Assembly (NCBI GenBank): GCA_900088475.1
Contig: FLMG01000988.1
Coordinates: forward strand, 21,687 to 85,686
Length of the DNA stretch: 64,000 bases
Direction of reading: 5' to 3'
Source: Hyphochytrium catenoides
Taxonomy: Eukaryota; Sar; Hyphochytriomycetes; Hyphochytriales; Hyphochytriaceae
Notes under the pieces: generated by a model
Told to the model about the DNA's origin: nothing
Databases searched by the model: none
The model's input: only the letters and a program-made list of their open reading frames with translations
Part shown: positions 11,291 through 23,400 of the stretch, in pieces
Numbering within the stretch: the first letter of the stretch is position 1
Layout of the letters: each line of letters begins with the position of its first letter
Translations under genes and position numbers: made by a program

Positions 11291-14084
11291 ATGGCTGCCA
11301 CGACTTCAGGGCGATCTTCACCTTATCTTGTTGACGTTGACATCGCCACTACCTTTCTGACCAATTACCACGTTGCTCATCAACATGCTGCTTTGCCTCT
11401 TAAGTGAGTAGCATCTTACGTATCTGATGTCATCCCGAAGGCAACAAAAAGCCAGGCACGAGGATGATGGCATAAGGGCCTGGTAGAACCATAAGGTGCC
11501 AGTAGCCTGGATCAACTCTGACCGATCTACCAGTCTACAATCATTAGCCTTGTGCAACCAGCCACCACGAGATCCTAATTTTGAGAGCATACTGTCAAGA
11601 AACGAGAGTCCAACGCTTGGCTATAGCGCTTTGAAGAAGTCTCGACTTCTGGGGTAGATCGATGCCTTCATCCCTTTTTGGAAGCCCAGAGTGGCTCGAT
11701 TTGTGCTAGCTCAATACGCCTTCTTCCAGTCATGCAGAGATTAAAAGTAGCCTGGAGCACTCTGCTCAACCGCTTAACGCCTGCTTTGGACTTGCCCTTC
11801 TATACAGGTATTAATAGAGAGAGTACATGAAGGCAATGATGCTACTCTCCCATGCCTTTCTTCAATTTTAACGGGTTCATTCTGCGTTGCACTTTACCTT
11901 CTGCGGATGTTAAGCGAGTCCCATGGTACCCCTGTTACAGTCGTACAACCGCCCACCTTGAGGGCTTGTCCTTGAGATTGGTGATAGTCTTCTAAACCTA
12001 CCTTCTTGTACATTATCTTAGCTTTCTATGGTGGTGACATCTGTGAGGCCGCGTGGGCCGGGGACTATGACCTGGTCGAGACATTTTTGAAGCGTGGGGC
12101 TGACCCCAATGAGACTCGTGCCTTGGATAGGAACAAGGTGGGGTGATTAATCACTTTCCTGCTGCTTTTGTTCTCCAAAGCTTACTTGACTCAATGATCT
12201 TCTGACTGCGGGTCGTGGTCTGTTTTTCTCTACAACTCCACGTCGACTACTTCTTCATTCCTCTTCTATGTCGACTGCTCCTTCATTCATTCCTTTGCGT
12301 CCTAGGATAAGGAAGGAAAGAAGAAGAGAAAGATGCGTGATTACCAAGAAACTCCCTTATATTATGCGATCAGGTACTTCCTTTCCATGAGCATAGTAAG
12401 AGAAGGAACGAGGAGTATTGGTTCCTAGGCTTATTGGCTGCTGACTCTGGCCGGCTTCTCCTCCTCGTTCATGGTGTTGGTGAAGAGGTAGCATTGACAG
12501 AGAGAAGAAGAAAGTTAATCAACCGTATGAAAGTGAAAGGCACTACAGGACATGTCAGGTCCTCGTCCGTTATGGAGCCAAGATAGAAGCCCGCAACATG
12601 GTAAACTCTCCACAACAATCACGCTCTTTCGCTTCAGAAAGAGAGGGTGGGAAGCTGGGTCCTTCATAGAGGCGTCTCGCCACACTACGCTCTAATATGT
12701 CGCACTAACTCTTACTCCTTGGTCATCAGCTGCGTCAAACTCCACTTATGCTTGCATGTGCGGTTGGAAACTTCTCGCTCGTGAAGTATCTTCTCAGCCT
12801 GGGTGCGGACGTAAACAAGCATGATAACGTAAGCATAATAGAAGAGACTTGAATGCTATGAACAGCAAGGTAGAAGAAGGAGGAGAGGCGGTAAGATTGT
12901 CGGGTCGAAGAGGGGTCGGGGATCATAGCGAAGAGGGATTATGTGAATACTAGCCAGATGCAAGTTGAGGTCCATCTCTGAAGTACAATGCTTGCCAATA
13001 TCGTTTGGTGCTGCTAGCATAATTGGCATTATCGTGGCCCAAAGTCACGGCGGAGATCGTCAAGATCATGCCTCATAACAATTGCTAACTGCTTCATTTG
13101 TATCCCATGCGGGCAATCGTCAGGCGAGTTACACTGCCTTGCACTGGGCTCTGTTTGGGGCTGTAGGGAACAAGAAACTGCACTTGCAGGCTTTTGTCGA
13201 AACAGAGAAAGCTCTAACCATAGCTAAGCTTCTTCTGGAGCACAAAGCTCCAACCCTTCCAAGGAACTCAACAAACTGGATAGTAGAGGTAAGTCCCAGT
13301 TATGCTCTATGTTACCCTTTTGAAGAAAATCGAAGCAGCCCTACTCCTAAACCCTTCCCAACGGGCAGGACTCTGACGTTCTAGAACTTGCGAGGCTCGT
13401 TCCAGGAGCTAGCAAGATCATAGAAGAGGCAAGGTCTAAAGAGACCGAAGCAGCTGGAGCACTGCCTGCTGTCATTACCTTATCACCTTCAGGTAATTGT
13501 TTGCAGCATTCCTATTGGCCCACAATATCAACCCTCCTCTCTATGTGAGGCTTCTTCGGCACTACCTTTACCTCTAAAATTGTGATGCGGTGAATCGATA
13601 CAGAGGCTTCTAGGGCCATTCCTCGGCGGCAAGATGCCTCGAAGGCTAAAACACAAGCAGTACGAGAGATACGGGTACCCGTGAAAGGGCATGGCAAGGG
13701 CTCACAAAGAATTCAAGGACGAAAAGCGTCCATGGGAGTCTTCGAAACTGAAGAGGAAGAAGAGAAGAAGAATGAGACTCCGTGGGCGCAGGGAGACTCT
13801 AACAGGCAGTGGAAGAGACAAGGTCAGAGTCAAGGGCTGTCACTTCACAGATTCCTACTCGTATTAAACATAGTTCCAGCACCCATCGTTGTCTCCTTGG
13901 GTCTGACGTCGTTCTTCTATTCTTCTCCTTTGACTAACAAAAGTACCATTAAATTGGCTCTTTCTGCATAAATGTAGGTTATCTTCAGTGGGTAGCTGCT
14001 CGTCATCCTGGCGAGGCCATTCACCCCGAGATATGGGATGAAGCCACCGAGATAATGCGCAAGATGAGGGAGGAGCAAGAGTAA
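11291..14084 (+). CDS. Ankyrin-repeat protein, about 8 exons
   Basis: Exons that join in phase are 12022-12137, 12306-12373, 12549-12600, 12730-12828, 13124-13288, 13369-13492 and 13978-14084. They give at least 242 residues ending in IMRKMREEQE before TAA. Ankyrin units are plain: AAWAGDYDLVETFLKRGADP, QETPLYYAI, VLVRYGAKIEARN, TPLMLACAVGNFSLVKYLLS with LGADVN, and TALHWALF with AKLLLEHKAP. A likely first exon is 11291-11403 (ATG to AA|GTGAGT), but its phase 2 end does not fit the phase 1 start at 12022, so a small exon is unresolved between them. A further open stretch at 12429-12487 resists fitting. Ankyrin repeats mediate protein-protein contacts; no enzymatic domain is seen. The 3' end faces the exchanger gene with 29 bp between stop codons. 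Confidence 0.8.
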
Positions 14085-14113
14085 GAGAATAAATATGAAC
14101 ACTACTCTGACGC

Positions 14114-17009
14114 CTACAAGGTTCCTGAATGGACCTCATTGGCGCCAGATCGGAGCGGACTGCTCGTTCTACTCGACTCAGATTGAGCGCTCGGCTGCGG
14201 CCAACCTCCAGGACTGAAGAAGTCCTCTTCTTCTACATCTGAGTCACCCATCATAGAGCTTGACGGTGTAATTGTGTATGACGAGTGCAACGTCTGTCCA
14301 GCTCCGTTCACCTTTTGAAGGGCGCTCTAGTATCATAACACCGTCAGTTAAAGACCCAAGATGTCAGGAGATCTCAACGAACTGTTGGATAACACTTACA
14401 ACGTCACTCCTTTCGGCGGGCGCTGGATGATGGTGCTCAGAATCCGAGGTAGCAATTGTCATTGCCCTCAGGCTTGACACGTCGGTTGAGGAGACGGAAA
14501 AGGTTGGCTTCATATAGTAATCTACAATGGTATCCATGAAGCCTTTTTTGGTGGATACAGGGGTCTCTGTTGCGCCCTGTCCCAAGATCCAGCATTTGAG
14601 CACATAACAAGGAAGCCCACTCTGCGCGCTTTGACCTACCGTTAATCTTTGTATCTTCAGCAGGTCCATCACTGTTCGGGTCAAGCCTCCCATCCCAAAA
14701 ACCGTTATGAGCACGATTGACATGGTCGTACAGACGATTACCTGTTTATCGCAGGGTGCCAATAGTCAAAGACACATAACTATGCAGGTGCACAATCAAG
14801 GATCTTTGTGACAAGCTAAATTTTCAGCAGCTAAGTGGCAGCATTCCAGAGTTGACCATCGCTCTGAGCTGAGAAAAGGGGACTCCTACCTCCCTCTGGG
14901 CTCCAGGGAAGGTCAAACTCAGCGCGAAGGCGACGGCTCCCCTTAAACCAACAAACCATAGCATGGTTTGCTGAGACCAGTCCAGTTTCGTTCTAAGAGC
15001 CGAGATGATGGCGAGGTCAATGATGAGGAAGAGGTTCCTCGACACAATATATGGAGCTTACTGGCTGCACAGGTTCAGGCAAAGCGAAATGGGGTAGACC
15101 AAGAAAGCTCTCGATACCAGGCACGCCATCAGCGACACGAGTATAAGGGGAAGATTCCAACCGATTTGAAGGGAAAAGAATGATAGTCCCAGCCCTGCCA
15201 GAGAAATAAGCCGTTAAATGTAGGTGGCTCGCTATGTGAATTTGCTCACTAATAGAGCAAGTACTTACATAGGAATACCATCGTCTCAGCAAGATACGCC
15301 AGCAACTTAAAGGTGTGAGTGACACTGTCGGGCCATTAGTCAGAAGACTCCCAAAAGGGCAAGGAGAGCTACGTTGTACATGGAGATTGCTTACATGGAT
15401 CGGCTTTCGGGAGAGAGATTCTTGTGGGCAAGGTTTCTCATAGTGATAGCTGATAAGAGATAGGAAAAACCCCTAATCAGTAAAACGCAAGGCATCTTGT
15501 ACAGTATCAATAGTCCTGAGCAAACCTGCGAATGCCACCGCCACGATGCCACTCATCTCCAATACTTCAGCTAAAAGGAAAGGGATGTACGCGAACAGAA
15601 CGTAAATGGAGCACTGTGTAGGGCAAATGACTCTGTTAGATTTCATTGCCCATCGCTTTGTTCTCAGTCAGAAGGTAGATGGAGAGTTGAGGTTAGGTGG
15701 GGCGGTGAAGTAGAGGCAATAAGATGTAAGAAGAGCCACCTAATCCTCAGCGAGAGTCCTCGGCGTACCTCATGTAGTTTATTGCCCCTAAGAAAGGTGT
15801 GCTTAAGCAGCAAGGCGCAGATGCAACCCATAACAATTCCCAGCGCAGTGGAGCCAATGAAGATCAATAAGAAGTCAAGCCCAGCTAAGAGCAACGACTG
15901 CGCCGAATGCGTATAGCCGATAAATTTGGCGGAGGTCTCGTAGAGGACCAAAGAAACTGCATCGTTCAAGAGAGACTCGCCGAAAACGATGTAGAACAGT
16001 GTAGGTTCCTGCAGCAAATTATCGTCACGCAAATATAAAAGTTGTCGGATAACATAGGGAAGAGATATCAGGTCCTAGAGGCAGAATAACGGTACGCCAA
16101 GGAATCGCAGTAATTACCACTTGGTGCTTCTCGAAGACTGAGAGAACCGAGACAGGGTCCTGCAGGACAGGGAATGTGAGTAGTGACTCGTCCAAGAGAC
16201 AGAACAAAGAGCGGAGAGTTTATTAAGCGGGAAAGCAATAGAAGAAAGCCATCACAAAGCTGCACAGTTATCTGGGTACGGACCGTCGCACTGATGAGGG
16301 CGCCAAACGTCAGGCATTCCGCAAATGAGAGCGAAAGGCAGAACCCTGACTGCCCGGCGAGCCACAGTAAGGCTCCAAATATCCCGCTGGAGATTAATGG
16401 GCCAACGACAGAAAACGAGAGAATGGCAGTCAAATGCTCGAACAGGTATCTTCTTTTGATGCTGTATCCTACGCGTCCCGGAATTGCTTGTAAGTGTCCG
16501 AACCCTTGAAGCGAGGTCATATTCCCACTTACTCACCGCCATTGAATAATATAGGGGGAAGCAGAAGGATAAAGAAGTAGTCACGCTTGAAAGACATTAG
16601 CTGTGCAGCGCAACGGACGATGTTAGTGCGTATCCTTAAGTACTGGTGGCTTAAGGTCCGTCGAGCCTCACCGCATCCGTTGTGTCTGTCCGGATGATCC
16701 TAAACAATGCGCTGAAGGTGATTCCAACCAGTACTGCGGCTATTGCAAAGTGAGAGGTAACGGCTTCAATGATTCAAGGAGATTATGAACCATATCCCAA
16801 GCCACGCACGTACCTCCAGCCTCAGGTAGGTATCGCAGGTTCTTTCTGTGGACCCAATTCATCGCGAACAGCGATAGCGTGACGAGCAGTACCAGCAGGG
16901 TGAACAGGGAGCTGATCTCATAGCGGTTGTTGGTGCCGAAGTTGTACTCGTTTAGCTGATAAGGGCGATAGGCTGCCCCAGCTGCGTCCGATGCCAAAAA
17001 ACGCTCCAT
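14114..17009 (-). CDS. Na+/H+ exchanger (CPA1, NHE/NHX type), 14 exons
   Basis: Monovalent cation/proton antiporter of the CPA1 family, a multi-pass membrane protein. Fourteen exons join in phase: 17009-16814, 16739-16672, 16600-16537, 16468-16284, 16159-16118, 16008-15769, 15613-15526, 15449-15395, 15324-15269, 15194-15062, 14992-14890, 14741-14640, 14576-14400, 14326-14114; 573 residues. Family marks: FFILLLPPILFNGG (TM4-5), ISATDPVSVLSVF (about 168-180), FGESLLNDAVSLVLYE (194-209, with the ion-binding Glu/Asp), LSGIVA-like EMSGIVAVAFA, LAETMVFLY, and the late LWFVGLRGAVAFALSL. A cytosolic acidic/Ser-rich tail (GDSDVEEEDF) ends the protein. The FNGG and NDA motifs and short tail favour the intracellular endosomal/vacuolar branch over plasma-membrane NHE1, but this is inference. 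One donor, ACG|GTCCGT at 16283, is weak although the protein join (SAT|DPV) is certain. Confidence 0.93.
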
Positions 17010-17431
17010 CTGTCCTTCAAAAACTCAAAAACTCGACGATGAGAGAGGCTCAGCCAAGTCTTGTGATCAGGATGCAATCAGCAAGGGGTGGTTGCTGGCG
17101 ATGCCCAACCTCTTCCAACCTCTCGCCCCTTGGAGTCCGTGAAAAAGAGGCCAGACAGAGGGCAAAGTGGCAGGGCGGTGGTGAGACTTTACACGCTTCT
17201 GCGGCCCAAGACTTATGCCGGTGGCCTAGTTCCGTGTCTCTCAAAGTGTTTGTCCTAAGGTACGAGTACACGTACAAAGTTCTTCCCCTCTGGATCCCCG
17301 CAAACTTGACGTCTGTCTGACTCCTTCCGTTCCCTTTAGACGGAGCTGCTTATGTGATTACACAGAGGAAGAGGAAACTTCTTCGATGTCAGTCTCTTGG
17401 TCTGTTGAAAGAAAGCAGCAAGAAAACGCAG

Positions 17432-17449
17432 ATTGTACAACTGTACAAT
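17432..17449. promoter_or_regulatory. Inverted repeat ATTGTACA-AC-TGTACAAT
   Basis: Perfect 8-bp arms with a 2-bp spacer, about 430 bp upstream of the exchanger ATG. Candidate protein-binding dyad. Confidence 0.45.
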
Positions 17450-17503
17450 CAGAACTACATTGAGAATCCAGTGATTTGCTGTGTATGTTGTGCCCTGATT
17501 ACG

Positions 17504-17523
17504 GTACGTACAGCTGTACGTAC
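17504..17523. promoter_or_regulatory. 20-bp perfect palindrome
   Basis: GTACGTACAGCTGTACGTAC is identical to its own reverse complement, with four GTAC cores around a central CAGCTG. It lies about 500 bp upstream of the exchanger start codon. Chance occurrence of a perfect 20-mer palindrome is low, so a regulatory dyad is plausible but unproven. Confidence 0.5.
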
Positions 17524-17933
17524 AGTACTGATATTGAGGAACGTTTGTGCATACAAAAGACATGATGAAGGAAGGGTGTTCTTTCCTTTGTGCAGAAGCA
17601 AGAGGCGTCGATGGTGGATCACGGCACTGCGCTGCCCGCTGAATGGATGTGCTAGTGAAAGGCGGCCCGGCCCCCACATGGAAGGATATGAATACTATCG
17701 TAGAAATCCCTTACTTTTGCACTAAGTGAGTCGTGCTGCAAAACGAGGTTGAATGAGAATGAGCGAAGACTTAGATTAGCGAAGACCAGGGTCTGAGATG
17801 TGGAGCTTTTTTTTAGAGGTTTTAGGTCATTGTTATTCTACAGGCGTGAGATAGACGTAACTGTGTGGTGTATGCAACATGCTTAGTTGCGCAGGTAAGC
17901 ACAACTGTACATGATACGAGAAGGGCTATGTGT

Positions 17934-18774
<841 letters not shown>

Positions 18775-19040
18775 GGTTCCTATGTATAATAAGCTAACAC
18801 CTGAACTAAACTTGTGCTGAGCAAGGTGTCTGCAGATCGGAAAGTCTCTGTCTGACGTCTTAAACGGATGATCGCCATAAGGAGAGGACTTGGAGCGGAG
18901 CGGCTGCGGATGAAAGAGCTCAAAAGGAACAGTGAATTCGAGGAGGGGTGGGTGGGATTGCAACGAACCAAATTAGATATCGCTATGCAACTATAAAGGC
19001 CGAAACTGGGTGGGAGCTCACCTTTGTTTGGAACCTTAAG

Positions 19041-19050
19041 TTGGCGCCAA
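19041..19050. promoter_or_regulatory. E2F-like site TTGGCGCCAA
   Basis: Perfect 10-bp palindrome with the GGCGCC core of E2F/DP sites, about 270 bp upstream of the PCNA ATG. S-phase genes such as PCNA are classic E2F targets in animals, plants and algae, which supports the call. Confidence 0.55.
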
Positions 19051-19253
19051 ACGATGAACGAATAGCGTGCGCTTCTTGGGATAAAGCGTTGGACTTTAAG
19101 CCTCTCTTTATAATAAGCATAAAGCGGACTCATTAGGAAATGAGTTACCAAGTACAGATGAAATTATCCGATATATGGTGTCTCTTTGCAATACACTGTA
19201 CGCACAATCTTTCAAAAATCCGGTTTGGAGCTCAACACAATTTACTACCAGAG

Positions 19254-19266
19254 TTTCCCGCCAAAA
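19254..19266. promoter_or_regulatory. E2F-like site TTTCCCGCCAAAA
   Basis: Matches the E2F/DP consensus TTTSSCGC on the plus strand, about 480 bp upstream of PCNA. A second GGCGCC follows at about 19270. The pairing with the 19041 site strengthens the promoter interpretation. Confidence 0.6.
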
Positions 19267-19707
19267 CCTGGCGCCTGCCTTTCGCATTAGAAGAGCCTCT
19301 GTTCTGTGTCCTCTGTCTTCTAAAACTTCCTCTGTCTTCCGATGAGCTCCTTCAATGCGCTCAAGGTTGAGCAGACCCTGTGTCGTGCCCTGCAGCTTTC
19401 TGCTTGTGTTGCGCCGACCACATTGTTGCTGTACGGAGGTCAGGCTCGGATACTCCTATCCATGCTGTTGATCATATTGCTAGTCAAATCCTACTATGCA
19501 TGCTCTTGATCATACTGGTGGTCAGGCGTACCCTCTCTAACGCGGACAGATCTCGAGTGAGATTAAGAGATACCCTGTATTATTTTATGGCGTAGGTCGC
19601 AATTGTCATACATCGACCTAATAAACTACGTTATCACTTGCCCTTTTCTACTAAATGTAAATAAATATGAGGGAACATATAGTTTGAGTGAGTCGGTGGC
19701 TACTCGA

Positions 19708-20480
19708 TCATGTGATCTGGACGGGTACCTGCGCTGAACTCTTCTGAGGTCCGCCAAAGCCTTCATGACCATGGTCGTCCACTACGATCGACAGCGAATC
19801 CATCTTACTAATAGCACATGCTGTGCCCGACTCACAGCGGTACTTCAGGGTTGTCAGCACCTGATTCACCATAGAAAGGGTTCCAATAAACTCTAGAGAG
19901 GTCTTGGAAACCATATTGACATATAGCCCTGGGAGTCTGCTGACCAGCAGTCTGCCGCTGGTTGTTGTGACTTCCACAGTAATGGTGGAGTTCCGTTCAA
20001 CACCAAAGCCGTCGACCAAGAACTTCTCGTCCAGATCGACATCTGCAATCGAGATCATGCCAACAGTTGTGTCTTCATCCACAACCGCCGTAATGGGCGA
20101 GGAGGAATAAGAGATAATCGGCGGATCGTTGACGGGGAGGATTTTCACAGTGAGAACTTTAGAAACCGTGAACGAGGGTCCTGTGTTATCCGGCCCAACT
20201 GCATCATGTACCGTCACAGATAAACTGTCGTCACCATTGATGTCGCGTCTTCCAGTGTATTGTACTATCCTCAGGGCTAGGTTAACATCTGTTAATGTTC
20301 CCTGAAACTGGATGCGCCTGGAACTGGTAGAATTGCCTACAAGTATAACTAAGGAGGGGGGCACAATTCCGAGTGTCAATAGACCTTTTTCACAACTGAG
20401 CTCTACGGTCAGCAGCCCGGATCCAATATCCACGTCATTGATGGCGATTGCTTGATCCACTTCGAACTCATCTACGAAGG
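19708..20480 (-). other. Giant protein: C-terminal cadherin-like repeats
   Basis: Two repeats with VNLALRIVQYTGRRDINGDD, linker PVNDPPI and VDDHGHEGFGGPQKSS; ends QVPVQIT followed by TGA. No membrane segment or anchor signal follows. Confidence 0.7.
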
Positions 20481-23400
20481 AGCTCATGGACCAGGCTTCC
20501 CGATAGATATCAGACAGCTTAGATGACACTGCCGTCACTTTCTTAGCCGGGAAGTACAAACTGGAGCTTAGAGGTGTCAGAGAGATAGGAAAAGCTCTAT
20601 CCAGGCTTGTTACATCTACCACGAAGTCGGCATTCGTTTCCTCAAAAGCTCTTCTTGTACCTGCCTCTGTCCCATCAGTAATCCAAAGCTCTTGGCCGCC
20701 AGATTGGCCACTAGCAACAAAGTATAACTCGGTGGTAGGAGAGCCGCTAAAATGCCATCGCGGCGTGAAGACGGTGAAGTAGGAGGCAGATGAGCTCGCC
20801 GACCCAGGGAGCACATCCAGAAGTAGGAAGGTCCCCTCATTGAAGCCATTACTCCGCCAGAGCTCAGAGCCATGAGTGCCATCAGAGGCTTGGAAATATA
20901 GAATGCCATTGAAACTCGTTAAATACCGAGGGTTCGAGGAGGCAGTCTTTCCTCCAGAAATAGGAGAAGTGTTGATGTCCTTCACCAGCGCAGCAGACTG
21001 ACTGACCATATCGTACTTCCATAACTCGACGCCATGAGTCCCGTCCTCTGCCGCAAAGTAAAGCGTGTGGTCCACAACTAAAAGAGAGCTTGGATCGGAG
21101 CTACTTTGGCCTGTGAGGTCAATCGTGTGGAGGGAGACAAAGGGGACCCTAAGGACAAGTACAAGGGGATGGAGTGGCTAATGGCAAGGGAGGGGGAGTT
21201 GACTCAACACCCAACTAAATAAAGAGAAGCTTGTGGCACATTTACCTGGGTTGATGTCAACCACAATCCTTGTCCCAGCTTGTGAAGAGTCTGAGAGACC
21301 CCTCGCGATCGGTTCAAATCTGGAGACGCCATCGCTAACCCATAACTCGCGGCCGTAGGAGGGTGTGAAAGCAGTGAAATATATGTGCCCAGCATGTGCT
21401 GTCAAGTACAGGGGGTCGGAGTCCTCTGAGCCTTTATTGATGTCCGCAACCATAATGGTCCCTACACAACGCCGGAAACTTAGTAGCAGAAAGCCATACA
21501 GTCAATTATTTTTATGCTCACCTGACGCTGTGCCATCTGTACGCCAGAGTTCTCTGCCAAGTAATGAGCTGGTAGCCGCGAAGAGAACGAGGTCGCTGTT
21601 TAGTGATGTCATAAAAGCAGGGCTAGAGCTTCGTGTCCCAGGGTTCAAATCAGCCAGTCGTCTCGTCCCGGCTTCGCTGCCATCGGACACCCATAGCTCC
21701 GCCCCTGCCCCACGTAAGCACGGACTGTCCTTATGTCTTTCGTCAGCTCTTTCTTCGCAGCGGTTGCTTCCTCGCATGCAGACAATGCCAGCAAACTCAT
21801 TCGTATTGAGCCCTGCAGGGTCATACTCTACTACGTTGCTGTCCTTTCTCCCGGCATGCTTGAAAGCTTTCGTGTTCACTGAGTCCGAGAACCTGAAATG
21901 TGTCCTTTTGAGCCCACCCCAGAAGAAAGCATCCCATCCGCATTGGTGCCAGTAAACGTACTCCTCCTCATCTCCAGGTCGCCTTCCTGCGGCTTCGTCA
22001 GAGTGAAAATAATCCCTCCCCTCGGAGGTGGACATCCAATGGTAGCCACTGGGGCATTCGTACAAGTACGAGGTGTCCCAAGTGTTGCTTCGTGACACCG
22101 CATAAAATACATCCGAATGAGTACTGCTAAGCCGCCATCCTCCGCAGTGGTCTGCCAGATGCAATGGCAACATCCATGTCGTATCGATTCCATCAGCTTG
22201 GAAGAGCAATTGATTTTTGAAGATGGTGAGGAAAGAAGGCATGGAGCCCTCAGGACCTAGTCAACATAAGAGAAAGAAGCGGGTCGTAAGCTTACAGAAG
22301 TTAAGTCATAGCAAAGTCATAGCAAAACCCACAAGAACCCAGCCAAAGATGGTATGTACATCAGTCAAAGTGAGATAAGATCGGACAAACCATGGAAGAA
22401 GGTGAGAGCATGCTTTCCCTTCGGGCAAACATAGCTTTTACTGTTACCTGGTTTGAGATCTTTCAACCTCACGCTTCCTGGACCTGTTCCGTCGGATTTC
22501 CAGAGCTCCTCGCCTGCCTCGCCATCACTGGCTTGGAAGTAAAGATACCCATTCCATGCTGTGATGAAGCTGGGGTTAGAACTTTTGGATCCAGGATAGA
22601 TGTCCTTGACCATTTGCTTCCTCCACGTGTGGTCATCATAGCCCCAATCCCCACTGTCGTGTGCTTGTCGTGCCCCTTCTGTTCGCCAGAGCTCGTATCC
22701 GGCATCTGCTTCTGGTATCGGCAGCCTAGCAGCCCGGTCACGATAGAGAGCACCCTTGATTTGTATGGTGGAGTCTTCCCTCAGTTCTACAATGCTGGTC
22801 CCGTCCTCTCTGGTTGGAAGGGTAATAGTTGGTGGATCATTGACGCTCTCAACAGAGATTCGGATAGTTTGGAGATCAAATTTGGGTCCTCCGGTCCCCC
22901 TGTTGCCAAGATCATTGCAGGAGATATCGACTCTTGTTTCTCCTGCGAAATCCTTGTTGCCCTTAAAAAATAGGTACTGCATAGCTCGAGTAAGATCCTC
23001 AAGGTTGCCTGCAGTCGCATGGTGCCAGAAGAGGTAAGTGACTCAAAGACAAGCAGTGGGGATTTCAGAACACTCATGGTGAGTAGGAACTCCTATCTCA
23101 GAGCTGGGACATCTCACACTCAAACATGAAAAGAGCGAATGGAGACATTAGTGGCAATTTACTTCTCAAAAGCGACTTGTACTTCAGCCACCTACCTTTG
23201 ATGGAGAGGAGAGCACTCTCATACCCGCTTCCCATTGTTATCATGATGTCACTAAATGAAGATGGAGCCGGGCTCGCTAGGCTAATGTTGTGTTGAAAAG
23301 CGATGGACTTGTTGATTAGGGATATTGTCCCATCTGCGGCGGAGAAGCTAAGCTCGAGTAGGTCTGCAGACGATTTTCCCGTCGGGTTCACGTCCACATC

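Larger units (their letters stand above)
17010..17933. other. Exchanger upstream / PCNA downstream spacer
   Basis: About 920 bp between the exchanger start and the PCNA stop codon, both on the minus strand. Holds three GTAC-rich symmetric elements (17260-17275, 17432-17449, 17504-17523) within 270 bp. No gene recognised; overlapping frames on both strands are not supported. Confidence 0.6.
18775..19707. other. PCNA promoter region and 3' side of the giant gene
   Basis: About 930 bp from the PCNA start to the stop codon of the giant gene, both minus strand. Contains two E2F-like elements (separate entries) and, near 19460-19530, a partly repeated TTGATCATA(T/C)TG sequence. No gene recognised. 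Confidence 0.6.

Noticed and set aside
12429-12487. Possible ankyrin exon between 12373 and 12549
   Set aside because: Phase 2 entry meets an in-frame stop, while 12373 joins 12549 in phase; kept only as a question.
17354-17725. 123-codon plus-strand frame between the exchanger and PCNA
   Set aside because: An equally open minus-strand frame overlaps; contains the 20-bp palindrome; no homology.
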